Source: Pyrrhosoma nymphula
Taxonomy: Eukaryota > Arthropoda > Insecta > Odonata > Coenagrionidae
NCBI GenBank assembly: GCA_963573305.1
Contig: OY754339.1
Coordinates: 13,749,941 to 13,813,940 of the forward strand
DNA: 64,000 nt
Direction: 5' to 3'
The first letter of the stretch is position 1. Each line of letters starts with the position of its first letter. A model generated the notes under the pieces. That model saw only the letters and a list, made by a program, of their open reading frames with translations. It was not told the origin of the DNA and did not search any database. This document shows, piece by piece, positions 57,116-64,000 of the stretch. A program made the translations under genes and the position numbers.

Positions 57116-59079
57116 CCAATGAATGTCACAATATTGTTCTCATTCGAGCAGAATTTTTGTCAGTTGTCTGCGTATCGTTATAACTAGAATAGATAATGTG
57201 AATGCTCAGTATTGGTTGACCGAGGCTGAATTTCTGGGCGATGATCGCGGTACCTTTCCTCATAGATGTAGTGCCATAGAAGCTCTTCTCTACCATGAAT
57301 TTTCGCGGTGTTTTGTGATATTTTAAGTCCATTTGAAGCTTCAGAGGATTTAAACAAGCCCTTTTCTCTGTGCAAAATAAATAGAGCAAGTCCTGCACCG
57401 TCAGCGTATTCCTTTCACTCGCTCGATCGCCGACGCCTTAGCCCCTCCCCCCACTCCCCCCCACCCTCTCATTTGCCCCTCACCTCATTTTTACCCGCCC
57501 CCACCCACACGGCATATCCCCCGCCGAAGCTCAGACGTCGTCTCTCGTCGTTTTGTTCTCCCTGAAACATTTTTAACTCCACTTCATCGCCTTGGCATCT
57601 TTGAGCAAGCATCATATCTCTATGGCGCTTTAAAAAGATGACCCAAATACAAAGTAAACGGTAAGATCTGCGTAGGAGAGCACTTGGCTGCGCGTAGAAC
57701 CGTGACAATAACCTTGAGTAGCCTACATTTTGATTTTTCTTTAGAAAAGGGTCCTTTTTAAAGTCATCATGACCGCACTTGCCGCTGTATACCTAAATAT
57801 AATAGGAAATATTATTCCTCAGCTAAACCCGTGGGAACAGGATTTTTTTAATTTTGGGTTAGAGTCTAGTGATTACTTTTTCTTGGCCAATTAAAGTTTT
57901 AGCCGTATTGATTCTAAGGGTGCAAAGTGAAAATCGGGGAAATATGTCTGATTCCAGATGTAAGTCACTCAGTCGAGTAAAATTTGTTTATGGCCATGGC
58001 GCAACAGTAATACATAGTAACAAAAATGTACCAATGCAATAAACATGACAAAATTGGCCCTGTTTTAGGCTTATTGCCTCTTTAGAGTTTAGGAGTGTCA
58101 AGAAAAGGCGTGGCCGTTGCTGATCACGCTGCGGGGATGTTCACTGTTCAAGGCCCGGCATTTGCCCGAGGAGGGCAGAGGAAAACCCGCAAAACCTCCG
58201 CCAGGCCGCCAAGAACTGGAAAAGATACCAATAAAATATGACAAGGACTAGGGAGAGGCCAATAGAATATAGAAGAGTAACAACAACCACATTAATAAGT
58301 AAATATATAGTGATATGAATGTATAAATACATAAACAGATCTAAAGTCATAATTAAATAAATAAGTAAATATATAATGATATGAATACCTAAATAAATAA
58401 ACATATATATATAGTTCCATAGATACTTTGTGTTCACTGGGTCCGTGTAGGTTATATAAAGTTTCTTTGGTTGAAATTTTACATGGATTCATAAGTTCAC
58501 ACTTTTGCCAGTGAGCCGCCATAAATAAATGGTTGCTGGGTAGATAGCTCCATTTTAATGAAATCGGACAGGGTATCCAACGTAATACTCATTTCGTAGA
58601 GAAGACGCATATTTCATTCTGGTGGCTGTGCGAGGTCATTAACCCAGATCGCATTGGGTCTGCCTCCATAGAGAAATTGGATTCTTGAGATCAAAAAAGC
58701 TCGCCTCGGAGTAAACGCGATATTTCACTGCTCCTTGGGCAAAATTGGCGTTTTGAGTTGCCGTATCTTAAGTCGTTTGAGAGACGTTCGCAGTGGGAGC
58801 GAGAAAATGGCGCGAGACGGCGTCGGCACGGCTCTGTCCCTTCGTGCCTTTGCGGCGGCGGATCTAGAGAGGCTCACAGCGCAGCGCGACCACGTCAATG
58901 AAACCGCAACCTTCAGATCTTGAGTGTCACCTCCGGTGGTGCTGGTTTCTTAAGGGCATTTGTGCTTTAGTTTAACTTCCTTAACCAGTAGTGAAACTAC
59001 TCGCCTTTGGAGAAATTATTATTTCCATTGAAAAGCTCATGTTATGAGCACCCCTCCCATCCCCCGTTTAGATCACTAG
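57116..59079. other. no accepted gene; spacer with small repeats
   Basis: 57430-57540 is C-rich. An imperfect tandem (ataagtaaatatata.tgatatgaat) lies at 58295-58337 and 58361-58402. A CpG-rich open frame from ATG 58807 (MARDGVGTALSLRAFAAADL, to stop 58921-58923) has a good Kozak-like context but no recognised family. About 58085-58200 looks like an old repeat end. Confidence 0.4.
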
Positions 59080-59575
59080 CTTTCTACTATAGTAACCCCA
59101 ATGCTAGTAAGGATTTCGCCGTATGAACGCAAGTTAGCGCCAACAAAGGTAAAGCTGTTTATCACGCTAGAGTTAATAGGGTTGACGCTAGTTACCAGTA
59201 TTTACAATGCGTTTAAACGGAAGTTTGTTGAAATCGTGGTCGAAATACGGGTTAAGAAAATTGAGGGTCAATCAGAAAGACGACAGTACTGCACTGAAAA
59301 GAAAATAGAAGTTCTCCTGGACTAATACAGCCAGCAAGTTCAATCAAAGGAGGATGTATTGATTTAATTTACGTTCTAAACAGGCATGAAAAATGAATAC
59401 TGATAAGTACTGATGCAGGCGCGTATGTTTCTTCAGTTGTTTGTTAGTGATTCCTTACTCTTCGTCAGAGGTTACCAGCATTTCTACAAATGGCAAACTG
59501 TAAATATTGTGAACGCAAGCTAGTAAGAGCCGCACATGGGAACCATCATTCAGCCATAGTAATGTAACTGGGGCT
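59080..59575 (+). repeat. family B repeat, copy 2 (uninterrupted)
   Basis: See 15880-16725. This copy lacks the MITE and shows the empty site near 59360-59390. Its open frame (59101-59325) ends at the same stop as the other copy. Encoded residues such as VEIVVEIRVKKIE are identical in both. Confidence 0.7.
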
Positions 59576-60610
59576 ATAGACACGCGTGCAGAGAGCACGA
59601 AAGGTGTCGCCTCCGCACCCTACGCTTGGAGGGCACCTTTGGATAAGCTCAGGTCAATGTTTTCAATTTCACTAGAGTCTACTGACACATGTCAGGGAAT
59701 ACCGACTATAATCATTGTAATCAGCCCCCTGAATCAAATCTTAACGTTTCAGAACCCCTTGCTCCTTAGAAATGAGCATTTGAAATCCTTATTAGGGAGT
59801 GTTAAGATACACTCGGGATATTTAGCTTAGCATATGTTTATAGTACCCCTTTTATTATCACATCTATACCGGAAATCGAGCTGATCAATTTTGACACTTT
59901 GAATGGCTATTAAAGTGGAGATTCGTGTTCAAACTTTCTCTAATGTTTCTTCATTCACCTATCCCCCGAAAGACTCTCTAAATCTTTTATAATTTTGCTT
60001 CCGGTTCTTAGGGAGTAAATGGTGACTCAAGTAATGTAAACGGGGCATTACCAGACACTAAACGTTTCCAGCTCAGTCGTTCAAATCACTCCACCCCCTC
60101 CCTCCTGCTTCCTTTCCCTCCTCCCTATCCCCCTCATCTCTCTCTCTCGTCTTTTCTCAACCCCCCCCCGTCCCACCACCTACCCTACTCCCGGTCCAAA
60201 TCCCACGGATTTCCCTCCCTCTTCAGCACTTCCCTCCCTCCTCTCCTTCCGGTCGACTCAACAATCCCCGCTCTCTTCGGCGATCGTGGGAACTTCATAT
60301 CAAGCGCTTCCTTTTTGCATTCGGGAAAACCTTTCATTGGGGCAAAGATGAATGATGTGACTTAACGGTTCCCTGCTCCCCGGTGACTTCAGCACTTAAG
60401 TTTTTTCGCGCACGTACTCCGGGGTGGAGGGTGGGTGGTGGACTCCCCCTCGTTGACCAGCGTACCTTCTGCGACCCCATTGCGTTCACATTCCCTCCGC
60501 TGTGAGCGGGCGTGAGGATGTAGTCCTCTCAGCTTAGATCAGCGATATCGATTTTCACCAATTGGATGTAGCAGTGAATGTTTACCCTGAGGGCGCAAGG
60601 CAACGAATAC
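59576..60610. other. no gene seen; spacer with a C-rich patch
   Basis: 60090-60260 is pyrimidine/C-rich, and 60420-60450 is G-rich. No gene supported. Confidence 0.45.
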
Positions 60611-60840
60611 TTCATCTACAGCTAGATACTACCCCGCAAGCCGCCTCAATAGGCGTGTGGCGGAGGGTGTTAGGACACCAGCCGTTTACATATAAAAAGG
60701 AAACGCTATAATGAAATTACGCCTAGCATTTATTGAAGTCCCTTATTGCTTGGAGCAAATATTGCTTTTAACAATTAAAAAAACCCTTCACTTCCAACTC
60801 CGTCAATATTTTGCTGAGGAAATAGCAGGTTGAGACCTTT
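60611..60840 (+). repeat. family E repeat, copy 7 (best head)
   Basis: ttcatctacagctagatact, then accccgcaagccgcctcaat, aggcgtgtggcggagggtg and ttaggacaccagcc. The later cgtcaatattttgctgagg / aaatagcaggttgagacc corresponds to the 21.2-kb copy. It runs straight into a LINE tail. Confidence 0.7.
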
Positions 60841-61208
60841 GTGTGGAGTGTGTTGCTGTGTGACAACGAGACATGGACTGTGAGACAAGCGGAGAGGAAA
60901 TGACTAGAGACTTTTGAGATACGGTGTTATAGAAGGATATGCAAAATAAGCAATACAGAGAGAGAGACGAATCAAGAGGTACTGAGGAAAGTGGAAGAAG
61001 AAGAGTGGAAGAGTGCTGCTACTGCGGCACGAGGGATTGGCGAAGACAATTTTATAAGGGATGATAGAAGATGAATGGGATTGAGAAAGACCTAGATTGG
61101 AATATTGGAAGCAGATAATGGAGGACATAGGATGCGAACAGTTTTTTTGAAATAAAGAGGATGGCGGAGGATAGGAAGAGGTGGAAGGCTGTCGCCAACC
61201 AATCCTGA
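60841..61208 (+). pseudogene. LINE RT C-terminal tail, broken
   Basis: VWSVLLCDNETWTVRQAERK, stop, LETFEIRCYRRICKISNTE, TNQEVLRKVEEEE. After shifts it ends MAEDRKRWKAVANQS with stop at 61206-61208. It is the same block order as at 53905-54810, but a different copy. 5'-truncated. Confidence 0.75.
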
Positions 61209-61440
61209 CGGATTGACAAGTTGAGAAGGATGATAGCTTCGCTCTTGCCGTGACTTTTCCGGTTGCATGCAGAACTACACCTAGGGACTGTAAGCAGTTC
61301 CCTATCGCCGAACCCCGTGACAGCTCTTTCCAACTTATCTTCCATGTCTTCTCTGTTTAGGGATGGTAGTATTTCACCATCCCATTGCATTTTGTCGCAA
61401 TGAGTCAGGTCAACATTAGCCTCGCGCACTCTGCGCTGAC
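61209..61440 (-). other. unassigned minus-strand open frame
   Basis: From about 61429 the minus frame reads MREANVDLTHCDKMQWDGEI, then LPSLNREDMEDKLERAVTGF. It looks protein-like until it crosses the LINE tail at 61208. I do not recognise it. It may be part of another retroelement ORF or chance. Confidence 0.25.
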
Positions 61441-62599
61441 TGTACCCTTTGTTAGTCGGGGGTTAGCGGGGGTGTGATGGTAGTGCCTTGGTCGCAGGAA
61501 GGTTAAAATGATGCACTCGAGAGAGGACTGCTGATGGAAGGTCCTTTACGATAGTCCTGGCATCGTTGGCGCAGGAATTGCAGTTCCTTGGGATATGGAA
61601 GCCACACCTATTTTGTCCAAGACATTGAAGAGGTCATAAAAACTTGGAACATTAATTTTATGGTTACTTCAACTACTCCATTAAAGGATTAATAATTTGC
61701 CGGATCCATTATTAAGCCGGAATAATCCATTTAATTTGTCTTCTACTTAACCACTAAATATAATTTTCATTAATTTCATTATCGCTTAATAATTCACCAA
61801 ACTGGATGTTTCAATATGGTGCTAAATTTTGAGGAAAACTGTAACCGTTTGCGATGTTTTTTTTTTAATTTTCTGCGTGAACTGGGGACAATAGTATATG
61901 GAGGATATTCATTATTTAAATTCAAGTTGAAATTTGATTAAAAGGTGTTAGATAGTTAAAGGATAGTTAAATGTTTTAAAATTCTTTTTCGAAGAACGGA
62001 CGAGTGTCCCTTCAATGTGAAAAAATGTAACATAGTATTAAGGTGGTGTGAGTGGGATACCACTCCTCATAAAATTCAATGAATATGGCCTCATTTTTAA
62101 GAAAAAGATATAATTTTTCCAATGACAACAGAAGATCAGCCGCTTATAATTGTGCTTTTACAGATATTTGCCAAGAAATAACTGAAATTTTCCTTGTGAA
62201 ATGGTACGGGTATGCACACCAGGAAGACTTTATTAAAAAAATGAGTAATCTCTAAGACGTACATCTCGTCAGAAATTCAAGAGTGTGGGGTTTGTATGCT
62301 TTCTCAAATACTTTTACAAATAAATCAACTACTCACCGCAGCAATCTTTACAGAATCGAAAAAAAACCTTTGGATGTTAAGACGTTTTCAGCGTAGGGTG
62401 TTAAAAAAAATGAGTCGAGTTAACTCCTTGTAAGTGCAGGTTCAGTTATTTGCTGAGAATTTCAGCAATTTAAAGCTCAACTTTCTTTACTTCAGGTTTC
62501 TTACACTTGCTTAAATTTAAAACTAAAATATGGATATGATTTTCATTACGACTGGGGAAAAATCTCGCTGAAATTACCTTAAGGCGGTGGATTTTTGAT
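61441..62599. other. no gene seen; AT-rich spacer
   Basis: Nothing supported on either strand. Confidence 0.45.
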
Positions 62600-63200
62600 C
62601 ACAAGGTTATCTCCTGCATATAGCACACCCAGCATAGTTCAACCTCTTTTCGTCTTGAGGGGAATGAGGTGGATAGGGGAGAGGTGGGAGGGCGAGTCGA
62701 GGCTGGCGAGTTGAGTCGAGAGGAATCCCATACTCCCTCCCTCCCTCTCGCCCCCTCTTTGCCCCCTCCTCGCCCCGCCTTCTTTCGCTTAACAACTGGC
62801 TCAAGCGAGGGTGGGAGGGGGGTGCAGGGGAGGGGGGGGAGTTGCGATGATGTGGGAGCTTTGAGGGGAAGGGACTTTTCCCCTCGCGCTCCATCTCTCG
62901 ACCTATATTCCGGAGAGAGGCAGGAGAGGCGTGAGGGGTAAGAGCGCCGCCGTGGCCGCCCCCCGCCGGACCCTCCCAAACCCTCCCCTCTCCCTCCCCC
63001 AACAATGTGGGACGGAGGTGGGATCATCAATACGTCTCCTCCGTTTTGCTACCTCCTCCCTCGGCTCAACCGAGTTCCCCAGTGCGGGAAGAAGCGGAGG
63101 ATTTCCTGTGTCTCTCTCACCCACGGCCACTTTGGGGGGGAAATCCTGGAGCTCAAATTTTTGGAAAAGGCGCCATATTTTCCAGTTCCAGGGATGAGTA
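62600..63200. other. GC-rich island
   Basis: C- and G-run rich with CpGs. The 143-, 132- and 90-codon frames overlap one another and are compositional. It may be a promoter-type island, unproven. Confidence 0.45.
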
Positions 63201-64000
63201 TTCCTGTTAATCACTGTATCGGGCGCGAGCCCTCTTCAGCTGTTGGGTATGTTTTATTTAATAGTTGGTAGATGGGGAGGAAAATTTAGGATGGGGTCAT
63301 GATGAGGGTTGGAGCTGGAGTGGCGACTGGTGGAGAGGCTAAGGCATGACACGATTGAAGCCACTATTTAACTTTAAAATGACACTGGTTTATAAATTAA
63401 TGCGGCTAATATTCTGATGTATTTTTTCTTTTCTCTTAATTAATTATATATTTTGGTTTATTTGGTATATAATATATATTCTTTTTCTCTATTTTTATAC
63501 AAATATAATAATTTTCATATTTCTTTGTTTCTCTTTATTCTTTTTTGGTTTATTTGGTACTCTTTCTTTTTATTAATTTTATTTTTTTTCCTCATTTTTT
63601 CTCTAAAAATTCATTACAATGAATCAAATAATTTATTTTGGCAGGACGCGCTGGTATTTGTTCCGGATTTAATCCCTGTGCGCCAAACGACGCAGTGCAA
63701 GTGGCCCGATCGTTGGTGGCTGGCTTCAGAGACTTGCCACGCTTATTAATTTCTTCCTCATCGATTGTACGGCTGGCATCGCCGATCCCCGTTCCTTGAT
63801 GGGCCGACCTTTTTTTCAACGCGATCCGTTGTGACTTGGGCCGTCCGAAGCCTTTCGCAGGGTGGTTCTCAGGCTGTGTAGAGAAGGGTAAGAAATGCCT
63901 TTGCAGTTCTCACTCTGCGGGCATCACTCAATGTCGTACGACTAGAGCAAACTGCAGGGCGGGTTTGGAAAAACTTCACCTGCAAGGCAGGGCAGAAACC
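63201..64000. other. no accepted gene; AT-rich then CpG-richer edge
   Basis: 63420-63600 is T-rich. From about 63640 to the window end the composition becomes more balanced and both strands have protein-like short frames (plus RVRNAFAVLTLRASLNVVRL near 63880-63940), perhaps part of an element or gene continuing past the edge. Not recognised. Confidence 0.3.

Noticed and set aside
60611..60680. Covarying hairpin in the family E head (ccgcc/ggcgg versus ccac/gtgg)
   Set aside because: When copies are aligned by position, the changed bases do not pair with each other, so there is no real covariation.
62599..63271. 143-codon minus frame and overlapping plus frames
   Set aside because: GC-island composition, no recognisable family or splice structure.
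1..64000. Search for true tRNA or rRNA genes, CRISPR arrays and bacterial operons
   Set aside because: No cloverleaf closes around any B box, there are no regularly spaced direct repeats with unique spacers, and no clustered co-directional ORFs with ribosome sites. The content is eukaryotic repeat DNA.

Overview
The window looks like AT-rich, intron- or intergenic-type nuclear DNA of an arthropod, probably an insect. There is no dense coding and no operon structure, and I recognise no complete host gene. What can be identified is decayed transposable elements: non-LTR retrotransposons, a Penelope-like element (PLE), hAT, Tc1/mariner and PIF-like DNA transposons, MITEs and a tRNA-derived SINE. 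The arthropod assignment rests on this mixture and on a repeat head (catctacat...gccgcc...gtggcggaggg) that I remember from insect genomes. It is an inference, not a database result.

Layout. 0.3-1.4 kb: broken non-LTR reverse transcriptase (RT). 3.4-4.0 and 11.8-12.3 kb: two copies of a roughly 520-bp whole-length palindrome. 9.0 and 13.6-14.2 kb: a PIF/Harbinger-like MITE family. 14.8-15.0 kb: LINE endonuclease scrap. 15.9-16.7 and 59.1-59.6 kb: a repeat family, the first copy interrupted by a MITE that also occurs at 38.9 and 55.6 kb. 19.9-20.4 kb: LINE tail and a foldback. 21.2 and 22.8 kb: two copies of a dispersed repeat. 26.6-28.0 kb: a hAT element with an exact 8-bp target duplication. 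28.7 kb: small MITE. 29.15-29.74 kb: deleted mariner. 30.9-31.2 kb: the only promoter/first-exon-like segment I would single out. 34.83-35.11 kb: SINE with an exact 14-bp target duplication. 37.2-38.1 kb: dead Tc1/mariner-type transposase. 43.6-44.1 kb: repeat split by a LINE tail. 44.9-46.0 kb: nested perfect palindromes with (TA)n cores. 47.2-49.8 kb: longest LINE remnant. 50.2, 53.9-54.85, 56.7 and 60.8 kb: further LINE remnants.

Main result. A short motif, CTGANGA + one base + stem-loop + GAAACG, occurs six times in opposed orientation within the palindromes at 44.9-46.0 kb, with one further GAAAAG variant. It also occurs just downstream of a PLE-type ORF end at 54.6 kb. That PLE fragment lies inside a LINE ORF and is bounded by an 8-bp direct repeat. 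PLEs are known to carry hammerhead ribozyme motifs, so the palindromes are best read as head-to-head PLE terminal units with hammerhead-like cores. The extra base after CTGANGA departs from the canonical hammerhead, and activity is unproven.

Between these elements lie GC-rich, strand-asymmetric G/C-run islands (4.1, 20.9, 23.7-24.8, 35.7-36.4, 46-47, 60.1, 62.6-63.1 kb). They generate long but low-complexity open frames that I do not accept as genes.
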